Shown here: one piece after another, positions 16,610 to 27,904 of the stretch
How the letters are laid out: each line of letters opens with the position of its first letter
Position numbering within the stretch: the first letter of the stretch is position 1
Assembly: GCF_003369915.1 (NCBI RefSeq)
Contig: NC_046675.1
Location: forward strand, 15,066,001-15,130,000
Reading direction: 5' to 3'
Length of the DNA: 64,000 nucleotides
Source: Drosophila miranda
Lineage: Eukaryota > Arthropoda > Insecta > Diptera > Drosophilidae
Notes under the pieces: model-generated
The model's input: the letters and a program-made list of their open reading frames with translations, nothing else
What the model was told of the DNA's origin: nothing
Database searches by the model: none
Program-made: the position numbers and the translations under genes

Positions 16610-19538
16610 TGCTGTTTTTCTGCTCTGATCGATATGCGCGATAAGGCTATATATTCTACACTTTCTCTACGCGATGATGCGCATCAATCAATTACAAAAA
16701 TCGATATCAAAAATAATTTACTTGATTCAGAAGATCCCTATCTACTCTCGATTCTAAATGTTCTGTGTATATATAAAAATCCAATACGCACACGCAATAT
16801 TTATATACGAATATATATTCCTTATATATGGGAGGGAGGGAGAGGCTGCTAAAGGACTACGAAAACTTTGCTACAATTCTGAATACTTCGATTACTACGA
16901 TTATGACCAGTTGCGGCCCGATTGGCTTCGTTTGTTTGCTTTTTTGTATATTATATTATATACGTATCTAGAGATTTATGATAATAGTAGATCTTTATGA
17001 TTTACCGCTGAGGTTCGTCGTTTATTGCTTTTCTTTTCTTTTCTTTTCTTTACTTTTCTCCTAAATCTCGTGGACTAATGTTTGCAAATTTTTTTTAAAC
17101 TTCTATTTTGTTGTATATATTTATAAATATATCTGTCCTAACTATTCGCTAATGGAGTGTTTTGGAATATACAATTTTTTGTTATTATATCTCTTCTTTT
17201 TGCTCTTCTTCTCTTTGGAAGGGAGGAAGGAGGATGTGGATGCGGTGTCGGGGTTCCCGTTAACCTTTAAGTTGAATTCTCTCTTGTCTCTCAATCTATA
17301 GGATTGGCATAATAAATTTTTGTTGTTGTTCTGGTTGTTTTCCCTTCAATATACACGAATTGTATAAATGTATATGAATACTATTTATGTTAGTGTAGAA
17401 AATTAACTTAATTTTTCTTTGTTCAATGCCGCTGACGCTGCTGTTGTGGTAGGAGTTCGGGTTTTCGGGATCGTATCAGGGGGTTTCTGGTACAAAAATT
17501 AGTTTGCTATGAAAGTTCTCGCAGGTTAAGAGTGTTTCTGTTGGGTTTCGAAGCTGAACACTGGAATCGCTGCTGCAAGGAAGAACAAAAAAGAGATGGG
17601 AGAAGAAAGTACATAGTTTTCGGTTAGTTATATTTATGATGTACATATAAGTTATAGGTATATAGGACAAGGTCTACAGTCCGGTGGACATAGCACATGA
17701 TCGGCAAATGTTACATTTCATTTGGAATTAGGTAGGCAAATGATATGGATAAGTGGTCGCCCGCTCGCTCGCTCGCTCCGTCCGTTCGTCCGTCTGTCTG
17801 TCTATCGGTCTTCTCTGTCTCTCTGTAGGCTGTAGGGAACAAAGAGCCGACTAGCTGCTGCTGCTGGCCTGGCGGCAAAGCAGTGCAGGGGCACGCACAC
17901 ACGTGCGCACCCTCTCTCAAAACTCACACACACACACGCACAGAAATAACTAAAGAGAGAGAGGGACGGGCCCAAGATCCGTTTCATCGCAATTTAACAA
18001 AGCAAATGTCAATCGTTCGGTCATAAAATTGCAGTCCACGGCGAACAATCTATTTTATATTTAATATACAAAAAAATAATATACACCATTTCGTGAGCGG
18101 TATCGGGAAGTAAACTTTTTCCGGGAGCAAACGCAATGTAGCACACTGGCGCACACGCACACCGAGACACGAAAGAGGGCGAAGACAAAATGAAAACTAG
18201 AGGAGAGGATGAATTACCGTCGATAACAAAATACATAATGGAAAACATGGAGAAAGAGGAGGGAAATTTGCGAAACCGAAACCGGCCAGGGCAGCGGCGG
18301 CAGTTCGGCAGCATTGCCGAAATAGATTTCGAGCTTAATTTCTTTCGGTCGAATCAAGTCGAAATCGAAATAAAATTTGAATTTGCATGGCACTAAACTT
18401 GATTTTGATTTGATTTCTTCAGGCGCCGCTAGAAAATGTCAGTCAAAGTCACAGCCCCTTGCAGATGTAGGGAGCGGAACGGAACGGCGGCGGCGGGTGG
18501 GTTTTTGTTGCTCATTTTTATACGCTTATTTTCCTCGTTTCGTCGTTTTTCGCACACCACACACACACAAAAAGGCGTCTTGCGCTGGCCTTCTTGTTTG
18601 CCTTTTGCTCACATGAGTTGCCACTTTTCTTCGTTTTTTCAGTTTTGGTTATTGAACATTTAAACTAATACCAATGTGCAGCTCGAATATGGGGATTTTT
18701 CTTTGCTTTTTCTGCTTTCCGCTTCCATCTATACTTATGTGTGTATGCACACACACACACACGCATGCAATGTACATATCTTGTTCAATTCCGTGCTGCC
18801 ATCTTTTATGCTAGCGTTCCCGTTCCCCTTCCCTTCGACGATGCCGAAAGCTAGGATTAACATTAACACAACTACCACCACCACCGCCACTGCCGCCGCC
18901 GCCACCGCTGGCCTGTCCTACCCATTGTTCGACGCTGCCTAGAATTTGGGATTCGTTTTCAAAATCCGCTCTCTCATATTTTTATATGCTCTCTGTGACG
19001 TGGCTGCGGTTGTAAATTTACCGCATTTTACTAGCCCTGCGCTATTTAAACACTCAACACACATCAGACAATATTAGCCGCTACCGGTTTTTATTAATTT
19101 TTCACAACTTTCGCTATGTTAAACTGATTAAATTGTACGATAAACGCGTCGCTAAAATTTTACCTTCGTCGTCTAAAAATGCGAACTAATTAATGAGCAC
19201 TTTGTGTGTGAGAGAGCGTGATGCCAGATCGTTGAAAACGAAAAACGCAATGGCGGCAAGGTCATAAATTGATTGAAAACTGTCAGAAATCTGTATTTAT
19301 TTGTCGAATAACCACAGATTAAAAGATAGCTCGATTTATTAGTTGTTTTTCAATTGAAATCAAGTAGGTTTAAGCACATTTAAGTCAGTTTAAAAATAAA
19401 TCCGAAAAAGTGGCAACTCTATTTGCACCGATAAACGCTTTCTCTTTCTAACACACTCTCTGGCATATAGATGCAGCAGCACAAAAGGGAAGCGCAAAAG
19501 TACAACACAACCAAAAGGGAAAGGCGAAAGGAAGAGAA
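16610..19538. other. Rox8 upstream/5'UTR-intron region and Rox8-Sde2 divergent promoters
   Basis: I see no coding sequence in these 2.9 kb. GATCGATATG and CGCGATAAGG motifs sit just above the Rox8 start (near 16628-16646) and AATCGATATC near 16700. Simple-sequence tracts include TTTTC repeats (17027-17060), CGCT repeats at 17763-17780, CA runs at 17926-17937 and 18747-18762, and ACC/GCC triplets at 18868-18908. Rox8 may start from a distal promoter here with an intron in its 5'UTR. The Sde2 promoter must lie just before 19539. Confidence 0.5.
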
Positions 19539-20345
19539 ATGGTGATTAATATTCTGTTAAACAATAAAGAGTTAATTGTTTTCGACAATGAAATTAACTT
19601 TAATGATATATGCACGAAAATCGAAGAGGACACAGTGAGTATTCACATACATTGTAAAATTCACGTGTACAAGTAATTGCAATAAACATTTTCTATTTTA
19701 CAGCACTTGCGACGCGACGATTACTACCTCGTGAGCAATGGCAAACGTTTGACTGGCGACTCGAGCCATCAGAATGAGAGCATCCACTGCATCCTCCGCC
19801 AGGTGGGCGGCAAGGGTGGTTTCGGCTCCATGCTGCGTGCGATTGGGGCCCAGATCGAAAAGACCACGAACCGTGAGGCATGTCGCGATCTGAGTGGACG
19901 TCGCCTGCGCGACATCAACGAGGAAAAGCGCGTCCGGGCCTGGCTCGGCAAGCAGGCGGAGCGGGAGCGCGAGCGGGAGGAGCGGAAGAAGCGCAAGATT
20001 GAGAAACTTCTGGCAGTGCCCAAGCACGACTTCAAAGACGAAAAGTACGAGGAGGCCAGGGCCAATCTGGCGGATAAGGTGAGTGACGCCTTCGAGGAGG
20101 GCCTCAAGCAGGCCGAGGAAATCAAGGAGAAGCGTGCAGCGGCAGCATCATCAGCCACGGAACAGCCATCCGTCAGTGGCATCAAGAGGAAAACCAAAAC
20201 CTCAGGCGACGATAAGACAAAGGCAAAGAAGAAAAAGGGAGCCCTCTGGATTGGTGATGACATCTCGGGCTCCGACACGGACGACTCAGATGACAGCGAA
20301 GAGGAGCAGCCAGAGACAAAGAAGAAAATAGCCATTAAAAGTTGA
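19539..20345 (+). CDS. SDE2 homologue (ubiquitin-like precursor, splicing and replication-stress factor)
   Basis: In other eukaryotes SDE2 is made as a ubiquitin-fold precursor cut after a GG motif, leaving a Lys-starting C-terminal protein that joins the spliceosome and, in human cells, acts at replication forks with PCNA. Two exons, 19539-19634 and 19704-20345, give 245 residues. The N-terminal 79 or so residues have a ubiquitin-like pattern ending at the invariant GGKGG site (QVGGKGGFGSM). A highly charged Arg/Glu/Lys coiled coil follows, then a Lys-rich stretch and an acidic tail with a GALWIGDDISGSDTDDSD segment. The SAP domain of the human protein is not evident. The next gene, Atg6, is tail to tail with only 78 bases between the stops. 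Confidence 0.9.
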
Positions 20346-20390
20346 ATGATTTAGGTTTAATATTAAGCACTAAGAAGAATAATAGCATAA

Positions 20391-20406
20391 ATAAACGATG
20401 AATAAA
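20391..20406 (+). terminator. Sde2 polyadenylation signals (two AATAAA)
   Basis: Two AATAAA hexamers at 20391 and 20401, 46-56 bases after the Sde2 stop. Cleavage after them would fall at or within the Atg6 coding end on the opposite strand, so the two transcripts should overlap. Confidence 0.6.
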
Positions 20407-20423
20407 GGACAAACGACAAAACA

Positions 20424-21813
20424 TCATTGCGACACAAATTGCGAGGAGACCCAGGCGAGACCCCATTTCAGGTTCGTAAGCATGAACTTTAAGGCCTTCG
20501 TCCACTGTTCCTCCGAGTTGAACTGTATCCTGGAAGCAAGCGAATGAAATCAGTATGGAACATAGAACATAGTAATCCCCTGCCTTGGACTTACTTTATT
20601 GAGTAGGAATTCCCAGTAGATGGGTCAATGATTTTGCCCTTTTCCATTTTGTAGGGCAGCAGGAATTCGGTGTCGCGTTTCTCCACCTCCTTCTGGAACT
20701 GGGTAAGGCAGTCAAGAAAGGCCACCATGGCCGCATCGAATTTGGTATCCCAAAAGAACTTGAATCCCCCGCTTCCGTAGAGCGGCAGTTCGCGATTCTC
20801 GCCCAGCACCTCCACATACGAGTGATTGCCGAACGGAACAACGCGATACCGCTCAAAGGTGAGGCCAATCTTGCGGGCCAGAGCGGAGAGGAGCAGCACC
20901 GTCTGCCCCCAGGCGGCATTTATCTCCGACCAGTCGACGGAAACGGAGGGCAGGCGGCCGAGGCGGAAGTTGTTGATGGTGCCAAAGTGCCCGGCATGCC
21001 AGATGTGAAAGGTGATGTTGAAGATGTTCGTGTCGCGCAGCTTGTCCAGCTGCTGCTTCGAGTAGCTGATCTGGCTCTCCAGGCTCCGTTTGTCGTCCTC
21101 GGTGAGCATCAGCTCACGCCGGTGTTTGGTGTACTCGCGCCAGTAGCTCTCCTCCTGCTCGTGCAGCTTCTCCTTCTCCAACTCCTCTTGCGCTATGGCA
21201 GCGTTCAGTGATTGTTCATCCTCCTTTAGCTTACCCAGCTCCGACAGCAGCTGCTGTTCACTCTTCTTCAGTTCGTCCAGCTCCTTGTCCAGGGCATCCA
21301 CATTGGGGGCCTGCCGCTGCTGCTCTAGCTCATCCAGATATGTTTTGTACACATCCCACTCGTCTTCGGCTATGCGCAGCTCTCGATCCATGATCTCCAG
21401 CATGGAGTCGGCACACTCCTCGCACAGGGGATGGTCTATCTCCGAGTTGGAGGACAAGCAGTCGAACAGCTCTGCCTTCAGATTGAAGGCAGCACTCATC
21501 TTCTTGTTATCACGGCCATCCGAAACGAGCATGAAGCCAGTTCCATTGATGGAGTCTGTCAGCCTGTACGGCGGCACAAAGTGGTCAAAGCTGCTGGCAT
21601 CCTGTGTGTCCAGCGTGTTGCCATTGTCCCTGTAGATGGGCACTGCAAAAGCAAGACATGATTATACAGGTTCCTGCGAGTAGTATACCTTCTCCTACGC
21701 GAGAGTTCAGCCATGGCATGGACGCTAATCTTCTCCAGTTGCTCGTCCAGCACTATGGGCTGGAGACAGCGCTGGCAGGCGAAGGACACGGCCTGTTTCT
21801 CCGCCTCGCTCAT
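20424..21813 (-). CDS. Atg6: Atg6 / Beclin-1, subunit of the Vps34 PI3-kinase complex
   Basis: Atg6 is the regulatory subunit of the class III PI3-kinase (Vps34) complexes that start autophagosomes and support endocytosis. Three minus-strand exons, 21813-21699, 21642-20595 and 20529-20424, give 422 residues, the length I recall for D. melanogaster. The N-terminal CxxC pairs (FACQRC; PLCEEC near residue 100) frame a BH3-like segment ([10 protein letters not shown]). A long Glu/Leu coiled coil covers about residues 120-230, and the evolutionarily conserved beta-alpha domain runs from [10 protein letters not shown] to the C-terminus SQFVSQ. The intron 1 donor reads C|GTAGGA. The nearby GTATAC would shift the frame, so the weaker donor is required to join ...ELS to LPIYRD. 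Confidence 0.96.
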
Positions 21814-22642
21814 GGTTGCGTTTATTTCAGTTCCCCTTTAGCCGATTTCTGCATATAATATTTTTGTATTATTTTGTGAGAAAAACACAAATAATTAATC
21901 AGCTGTTTGCAGCTGCTGCCGGCGTTGCCATCTGTCTTCAAATTGAGCGCAAAATTAAGGCGCAGTTCGGAAAACAAAAACAATTGACGGGCGACGGAAG
22001 GCGCATAAAAATAAGAATAAAACCAGTTTTAAAACAAAAACATTGACCAAGAGCGGCTCCGCACAAAAGAGACTGACTCGGCTCGAAGCCAAAGCAAGGC
22101 CCCAGCCAGCCCCCCCCCTCTCACACTCACGCACACAGAAGGCAGCCTTGACCACCATTGTGGTTTTTTGTGATAAGAGGCAGAGCGGATCCGAACGGAG
22201 CGCGGAGAGGCGTTCAATTCCGTTTGTTTTGGTGAGAAAAAGCACATGAGGCGCAGTCACATTGGCGTCTCTTCCGCGGTGGAAAAGTTTCATTTCATTT
22301 CGCCCACAACAGCCCCACGGTACGGTACTGAAGACCCACACACGGACCCCACATCTACTTGATTGGCAAATTCATTACTGCATTATATTCTCGTTATCCC
22401 CCGGCCCGGTATTGTTTTTGACTTAGGTCTGGATTGTATGCGCATGTTTTATAACTATTAATAGACCATTGTTGGTCCATTCGTGCTCCAAAAAGCGAAC
22501 AGATTAAACCTCCAAAACAGACGCGCGCTACACATCGTGCCATTTTCATATCTAAGAATACGTAATCATCAGTTCGGTGGCCGGTGGCTGTGTCGCCACA
22601 AGAACAACTACAGCTACAAATACAAGTACAACTACAAATAAT
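21814..22642. promoter_or_regulatory. Divergent promoter region between Atg6 and PISD
   Basis: The start codons of Atg6 and PISD diverge across 829 bases. The PISD frame stays open upstream to 22577 but without an ATG, so the assigned start at 22643 is the first. The region from 22050 to 22260 is GC-richer and could be a 5'UTR exon. No coding sequence is supported. Confidence 0.55.
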
Positions 22643-23992
22643 ATGGTTTCCTACTTTGTACCTCGCGGTCGCGTCCTGCTGAAGGCCGGCAACCTAAGAA
22701 AAGTGGTCCAGCCACACCAGCCGCAGCAACTACAACTACAAGCCGCCAAACCTACGCAGCAACAAATTGGAAGCTGGCCTGTGGTGCGGCATTTACGTCA
22801 CTTCTCCTCGAATTCCTCGTCAGGGAATGCACCGCTGCACCGCCTCAAGCCGCAGACCCAACAGCAACCGCAACCGCACAAACAGCAGCTGAACCATAAC
22901 CAGAACCTTGCCCAAGTGCGTCGCAATGTGCTCTCCCGGTGGACCGGCTTCCTCCTGCGCTGGGCCCCTATGGGCATATGCGTGTTCGGGGCCATCGAAT
23001 GGCAGTTTCATAAGAAACGCTGCGAACGTGACGGCTCGCCACGCACCGCCTCGGAGTTCCAGTCGCGCGTGTACTGCTCGCTTCCGTTGCGGATCATCAG
23101 CCGCTGCTGGGGCTGGCTGGCCGCCTGCTACATGCCAACGACACTGCGACCATACGTCTATGGCTGGTACTCGAGTGCATTTAATGTCAATCTGAGCGAG
23201 GCCCAGTATCCGGAGTACGAGCACTACAACAGCCTCGCAGAGTTCTTCACGCGTCCCCTGAAGGAGGGCGCCCGCACCATCGATGCCAATGCTCCGCTCG
23301 TCTCACCTGCCGATGGAAAGGTTCTGCACTTTGGTAGCGCCTCTGACTCGCTCATCGAGCAGGTGAAGGGCGTGAACTACAGCATCGAGGACTTCCTGGG
23401 GCCCTTGCAGACGCTGGAGGAGGCCAAGACCGGTGTCAGCTACGCGCAGGCCCTGAAACGTCAGCGCGATGGAACCACCGAACTATATCAGTGCGTTATC
23501 TACTTGGCTCCTGGAGACTACCATCGATTCCACTCACCAACCGCCTGGCAGCCGACGGTGCGTCGTCACTTCTCCGGAGAACTGCTCTCCGTGAGCCCCA
23601 AGGTGGCCGGCTGGCTGCCGGGTCTGTTCTGCCTGAACGAGCGCGTCCTCTATATGGGACAGTGGAAGCACGGCTTTTTCAGCTACACTGCAGTGGGGGC
23701 CACCAATGTGGGCTCCGTGGAGATCTACATGGATGCTGAACTGAAAACCAATCGCTGGACGGGTCTCAATGTAGGTAAGCATCCACCCAGCACCTACGAG
23801 TACGACGAAGTGGCCCTGGACGCGGAGCAGAAGCCAAAGGAGCTGGGCAAGGGTGATCTGATCGGGCAGTTCAACATGGGCAGCACCATTGTCCTACTCT
23901 TTGAGGCGCCAAAGAATTTCAAGTTTGACATTGTGGCCGGACAGAAGATCCACGTGGGAGAGTCCCTAGGGCACATTGTGGAGCGTAAATGA
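22643..23992 (+). CDS. PISD: Phosphatidylserine decarboxylase, mitochondrial (PISD)
   Basis: PISD converts phosphatidylserine to phosphatidylethanolamine at the inner mitochondrial membrane, a main source of that lipid. One uninterrupted frame of 449 residues is visible. The N-terminus is Arg/Gln-rich and positively charged (mitochondrial presequence type), followed by a short hydrophobic segment (GFLLRWAPMGICVFGAI) that would anchor the enzyme. The catalytic domain follows with SPADGKVLHFG, PGDYHRFHSP and, near the end, GQFNMGSTIVLLFE. The GST triad in that last motif is the self-cleavage site; its Ser becomes the pyruvoyl group of the small subunit. The family consensus is LGST, here MGST. 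The ATG at 22643 is chosen because the open frame upstream has none. AATAAA near 24221 and 24250 lie downstream. Confidence 0.94.
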   Translation: MVSYFVPRGRVLLKAGNLRKVVQPHQPQQLQLQAAKPTQQQIGSWPVVRHLRHFSSNSSSGNAPLHRLKPQTQQQPQPHKQQLNHNQNLAQVRRNVLSRWTGFLLRWAPMGICVFGAIEWQFHKKRCERDGSPRTASEFQSRVYCSLPLRIISRCWGWLAACYMPTTLRPYVYGWYSSAFNVNLSEAQYPEYEHYNSLAEFFTRPLKEGARTIDANAPLVSPADGKVLHFGSASDSLIEQVKGVNYSIEDFLGPLQTLEEAKTGVSYAQALKRQRDGTTELYQCVIYLAPGDYHRFHSPTAWQPTVRRHFSGELLSVSPKVAGWLPGLFCLNERVLYMGQWKHGFFSYTAVGATNVGSVEIYMDAELKTNRWTGLNVGKHPPSTYEYDEVALDAEQKPKELGKGDLIGQFNMGSTIVLLFEAPKNFKFDIVAGQKIHVGESLGHIVERK

Positions 23993-25066
23993 TGAAGGTC
24001 CTTGTTCCATGTTCATCTCCCGAAGGAAGCCTATTGTGATGCCTATCCAAGAATCAGTTCAAAGCAATGCCTGTCTCTAGCAAGTTGATAGATTGAAAAG
24101 TCCAATCTAATAATCACATTTTGTATTACTGGAGCTCTCCTAACGTATTTTTTGTGAACATCCTGCTAAGCTATGTGTGTGTATTGTTGCCATTTCTAGA
24201 GTCGTAAGTAAATATTTTATACAATAAATGTCGAAATATCGTTTGAATACAATAAACAGCCCGTGTGTCCATGTCCATGTCTGTTTCCGGTTCAACCCGC
24301 ATGGCACGCGCCGGCTTATATCAGTGCAAAACATATAATTGTTGAGGTGGGAGCTGGTTGCTATCTTTCCTTATCTTTTTCTTATTTGATAACAGAAAAC
24401 GGGTGAAACTTTCTCAGTCGTTGAACCCAAAAGAAAAAGTGTTCGTCTGGTATGCTTATCGGTATATGGCAAGCCGATCTCTATTAATTTCCCGGATGTT
24501 ATACTACAAACATACATACATCGTTCCACCCATCATCGCGAATCACATCACCCTATCTCTACGAACCTGAACTTTCTTCTCAGACATAATACTGTCGCAC
24601 AGCAGAATTAATTTACTACCAGACATATGTACATACATGCATATATACATAGTATGTTCTGTTCTGTACATACGTTCTTTTCTGCTTGTATATTGAATCC
24701 GGGATCGCATATTCATCTAATTGAATCAATCAACCAGCCGATTCCAAGCAAAAGCGCTTGTTCGTTGAACTTATCACACGATGAGAATTTGATTGTGCCC
24801 GAGAGAAACTTGATACACGTAGTTCGCGAGTGATGGCACCCGGACCCGGCAACAGTTCGGGATCTGGAATGAAACAATTACGTCAGACCAAAAACCTTTC
24901 ATCAAAGCAAACATTTTTTCAAATTTATGCGCCAAATGAAGTGTGAGCAATCGATTGCAACCCTGTGTCACGAACAGCTGATTGCCGGCTTGAATTTGTT
25001 GTGTTGGTGCTTTTACGTAATAATTGTTGTTTTTTGCCGAGTAAGACTGTTGAATAGCTAAAAATA
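23993..25066. other. PISD 3'UTR and intergenic spacer
   Basis: No coding sequence seen. AATAAA hexamers occur around 24221 and 24250, about 230-260 bases past the PISD stop. The rest is AT-rich, with a run of ACATACAT/ATACATAG dinucleotide-like sequence at 24620-24675. The promoter of the rhodanese gene should lie in the last 200 bases. Confidence 0.55.
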
Positions 25067-25546
25067 ATGCTGAGACATTGCCTGGTGGCTCTGAGAGGAG
25101 CAAGGAGCAATTTGTCCCTTCAAACTACTCTACATTTGCCTCCAAAATGCACCCCAGTCGGATCACAACGATTCTTCAGCAGCAGCAGCGTCCCGACAAT
25201 TGGAATTGTGGAATACGATGTGGTCAAGAAGCTGCCCCGGGAACCACAGAAGCTTCTCATAGACGTAAGGGAACCAGATGAGCTTACGAAGACTGGCCAA
25301 ATCCCCTCCAGCATCAACATACCCTTGGGCATTGTCAGCCAAGAGCTGTCTGCCAGCAATGAAGTCTTCAAGTCAAAATATGGTCGCGAGAAGCCACAAG
25401 CCAACACAGAGATCATATTCCACTGTATGATTGGCAAGCGAAGCCTGAAGGCTGCCGAAGCAGCCGCCGCCCTTGGCTTCAAGAATCTGAAAAACTACGA
25501 AGGATCCTGGACGGATTGGGCCAAGCGGGAAGGATTGCCAAAATAG
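25067..25546 (+). CDS. Single-domain rhodanese (sulfurtransferase), probably mitochondrial
   Basis: Single-domain rhodaneses transfer sulfane sulfur through a Cys persulfide; the physiological partner of this one is unknown. The frame is intronless and encodes 159 residues. The first 40 are Arg/Ser-rich without acidic residues, a typical mitochondrial presequence ending near QRFFSSSS. The domain shows LLIDVREPDEL (about 63-73), the active loop CMIGKRS with Cys120, fitting CxxGxRS, and the closing motif NYEGSWTDW. It is probably the orthologue of D. melanogaster CG12279 or CG6000, two rhodanese genes I recall near Hsp68; I cannot say which. It runs convergently into Hsp68 copy A, with 131 bases between the stop codons. 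A decayed mirror-image copy lies at 34172-34395. Confidence 0.92.
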   Translation: MLRHCLVALRGARSNLSLQTTLHLPPKCTPVGSQRFFSSSSVPTIGIVEYDVVKKLPREPQKLLIDVREPDELTKTGQIPSSINIPLGIVSQELSASNEVFKSKYGREKPQANTEIIFHCMIGKRSLKAAEAAAALGFKNLKNYEGSWTDWAKREGLPK

Positions 25547-25595
25547 AAAAACGAATAACAAATGCAATACAATTTCAATTTAAATAATACTCTAT

Positions 25596-25601
25596 TTTAT
25601 T
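25596..25601 (-). terminator. Hsp68 copy A polyadenylation signal
   Basis: AATAAA on the minus strand, about 77 bases after the copy A stop. An ATTAAA at 25604-25609 on the plus strand could serve the rhodanese transcript, so the two convergent mRNAs probably overlap. Confidence 0.6.
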
Positions 25602-25677
25602 GAATTAAATTCATATTCTAAAGATTTTTGGTTGTGAGATCTATGTAAATTAAAGGAACTTTATATTCTATTTGAGT

Positions 25678-27606
25678 TTAGTCGACCTCGTCGACTGTGG
25701 GTCCATAGTAGCCACCGTTGGCGAAGCCTCCGGCTTGCTGGCCGCAGTTGGGCGCCTGCGTTCCATCTCCGGTACCTCCCTGCTGATGCATCTTCGTCAT
25801 GATGGGGCTGCAGAACTGGGTGAGATCCTTAAGCTTGTACTCGTACTCCTCCTTGTCGGCGGTTGTGTTGCCATCGAGCCACTTGATGGTCTCGCTGCAC
25901 TTCTCGAGCACACTGCTCTTGTCCGACTGGCTGATCCTGTCGCCCCCATTGTCGGCGGCCTCCTTCACGCCGAACACGTAGCTCTCCAGCTGGTTGCGGG
26001 CAGCAATCCTTTGGCGGTGCTTCTCGTCCTCCTCGGCGTACTGCTCGGCCTCGCTGAGCATGCGATCGATGTCGGCCTGCGAAAGGCGACCCTTGTCGTT
26101 CTTGATGGTGATGTTCTTGGCATTGCCAGTGCCCATTTCTTTGGCCGTGACGTTGAGAATGCCGTTGGCGTCCAGGTCGAAGGTGACCTCAATTTTGGGG
26201 ACGCCGCGGGGTGCCGGAGGGATGGCCGTGAGGTTGAAGGTTCCCAGCACATTGTTGTCCTTCGTCAAGGCACGCTCGCCCTCAAACACCTGCACAGTTA
26301 CGGCGGGCTGGTTGTCTGCGTAGGTGGTGAAGGTCTGTGATTGCTTGCACGGGATGCGGCTGTTGCGCTCGATCAGCTTGGTCATCACTCCGCCAGCGGT
26401 CTCGATGCCGAGGGAGAGCGGCGACACGTCCACGAGCAGCACGTCCTTGATCTGGCTGCTCTGGTCGCCGGACAGGATGGCAGCCTGAATGGCGGCTCCG
26501 TAGGCCACAGCCTCGTCTGGGTTGATGGACAGGTTGAGGCTCTTGCCATTGAAGAAGCTCTGCAGAAGGTTCTGCACCTTGGGAATGCGTGTTGATCCGC
26601 CCACCAGGACGATGTCGTCAATCTTGCTCTTGTCCATCTTGGCGTCGTTCAGGGCCTTCTCCACGGGCTGCAGGGTGTTCCGGAAGAGGTCTCCGCATAG
26701 CTCCTCGAAGCGGGCACGACTGACCTTTGTGTAGAAGTCGTGTCCCTCGAACAGGGCATCCACTTCGATGGTTGCCTCAGTGCTGGAAGACAGCGTTCGC
26801 TTGGCCCGCTCAGCTGCGGTGCGGAGACGGCGCAGGGCACGAGGATTGGAGCGCAAGTCCTTCTTGAACTTTCGCTTGAACTCCTCTGCCAGGTGGTTCA
26901 CCAGTCTGTTGTCAAAGTCCTCGCCACCCAAGTGAGTGTCTCCGGCAGTGGCGCGCACCTCGAACAGCGATCCTTCGTCGATGGTCAGAATAGAGACATC
27001 AAAGGTGCCGCCACCCAGATCGAAGATCAGCACATTGCGCTCCCCCTTGAGATTCTTGTCCAGGCCATAAGCCAGAGCTGCTGCCGTCGGCTCGTTGATG
27101 ATGCGCAACACGTTGAGGCCGGCGATGGCTCCGGCATCTTTGGTGGCCTGACGCTGGGAGTCGTGAAAGTACGCTGGCACTGTGATAACTGCGTCGCGCA
27201 CTGAGGTGCCCAGGTACGCTTCGGCCGTCTCCTTCATCTTGACGAGCACCATCGAGCTGATTTCCTCCGGGGCAAAGCGCTTCACCTCGCCCTTGAACTC
27301 GACACTCATCTTTGGCTTGCCGCAGTCGTTGACCACCTTGAAGGGCCAGTGCTTCATGTCATCCTGGATCTTCGAGTCGTCGAACTTGCGCCCAATCAGG
27401 CGCTTGGCGTCGAACACACTGTTCTTCGGATTCATCGCCACCTGGTTCTTGGCGGCGTCTCCGATGAGGCGCTCCGAATCGGTGAATGCCACATAACTGG
27501 GCGTTGTGCGGTTGCCCTGATCGTTGGCGATTATTTCCACCTTTCCGTGCTGGAAGACACCGACGCACGAGTACGTGGTGCCCAAGTCAATGCCAATGGC
27601 TGGCAT
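25678..27606 (-). CDS. Hsp68: Heat-shock protein Hsp68 (Hsp70 family), copy A
   Basis: This is a cytosolic, heat-inducible ATP-driven chaperone. The frame is intronless, as usual for inducible Hsp70 genes, and encodes 642 residues. It shows the family signatures IDLGTTYS (near 6-13), LGGGTFDVS and VGGSTRIPK, a substrate-binding domain, and a Gly/Gln-rich tail. I call it Hsp68 rather than Hsp70 from its neighbours and from tail features such as [15 protein letters not shown]. Against copy B it has His148 in place of Asn in the invariant [10 protein letters not shown] motif, Tyr634 for Asn, and a C-terminus DEVD instead of EEVD. The EEVD end binds TPR cochaperones. A (CA)12 tract precedes the ATG in the transcript. 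The frame is intact and should be expressed. Confidence 0.93.
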   Translation of the reverse strand: MPAIGIDLGTTYSCVGVFQHGKVEIIANDQGNRTTPSYVAFTDSERLIGDAAKNQVAMNPKNSVFDAKRLIGRKFDDSKIQDDMKHWPFKVVNDCGKPKMSVEFKGEVKRFAPEEISSMVLVKMKETAEAYLGTSVRDAVITVPAYFHDSQRQATKDAGAIAGLNVLRIINEPTAAALAYGLDKNLKGERNVLIFDLGGGTFDVSILTIDEGSLFEVRATAGDTHLGGEDFDNRLVNHLAEEFKRKFKKDLRSNPRALRRLRTAAERAKRTLSSSTEATIEVDALFEGHDFYTKVSRARFEELCGDLFRNTLQPVEKALNDAKMDKSKIDDIVLVGGSTRIPKVQNLLQSFFNGKSLNLSINPDEAVAYGAAIQAAILSGDQSSQIKDVLLVDVSPLSLGIETAGGVMTKLIERNSRIPCKQSQTFTTYADNQPAVTVQVFEGERALTKDNNVLGTFNLTAIPPAPRGVPKIEVTFDLDANGILNVTAKEMGTGNAKNITIKNDKGRLSQADIDRMLSEAEQYAEEDEKHRQRIAARNQLESYVFGVKEAADNGGDRISQSDKSSVLEKCSETIKWLDGNTTADKEEYEYKLKDLTQFCSPIMTKMHQQGGTGDGTQAPNCGQQAGGFANGGYYGPTVDEVD

Positions 27607-27610
27607 TTTC

Positions 27611-27634
27611 TGTGTGTGTGTGTGTGTGTGTGTG
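27611..27634. repeat. (CA)12 microsatellite in the copy A 5'UTR
   Basis: TG12 on the plus strand, reading as (CA)12 in the mRNA four bases before the start codon. It has exactly the same length as in copy B (32067-32090). Confidence 0.9.
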
Positions 27635-27868
27635 GCTTCTTCTCTATTTCTTTAACAATTTATTGTTGCCGGGCTGCTTCTGCAATCCCTTGTTTGCGAT
27701 TTTTATTCTGTTGAATTTTAGTTGTATGTCAATACTTTTATCTAATTTCTGATTTCACTTTTACTTGTTGTGTAGAGTTTTCGGTTGTAACCGTCACTTT
27801 CGCTTGCTTTGCTTGTTGTGTTTTGGCTTGCTTGAATTGAAATGTGCAGGGGTAGCAAACGGCACTGC

Positions 27869-27876
27869 TATTTATA
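27869..27876 (-). promoter_or_regulatory. TATA box of Hsp68 copy A
   Basis: TATAAATA on the minus strand, 263 bases above the ATG, the same distance as in copy B. The 5'UTR of about 230 A-rich bases is typical of fly heat-shock leaders. Confidence 0.85.
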
Positions 27877-27904
27877 CTCCCGGCCAGTTTGAGATTCCCT
27901 TGCC

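Noticed and set aside
22577-22642. Upstream extension of PISD
   Set aside because: In frame but without an ATG; translation from GTG is unlikely in a fly nuclear gene.
25672-26340. 222-codon open frame opposite Hsp68 copy A
   Set aside because: Antisense shadow of the GC-rich, codon-biased Hsp68 coding strand; the same shadow appears opposite copy B.
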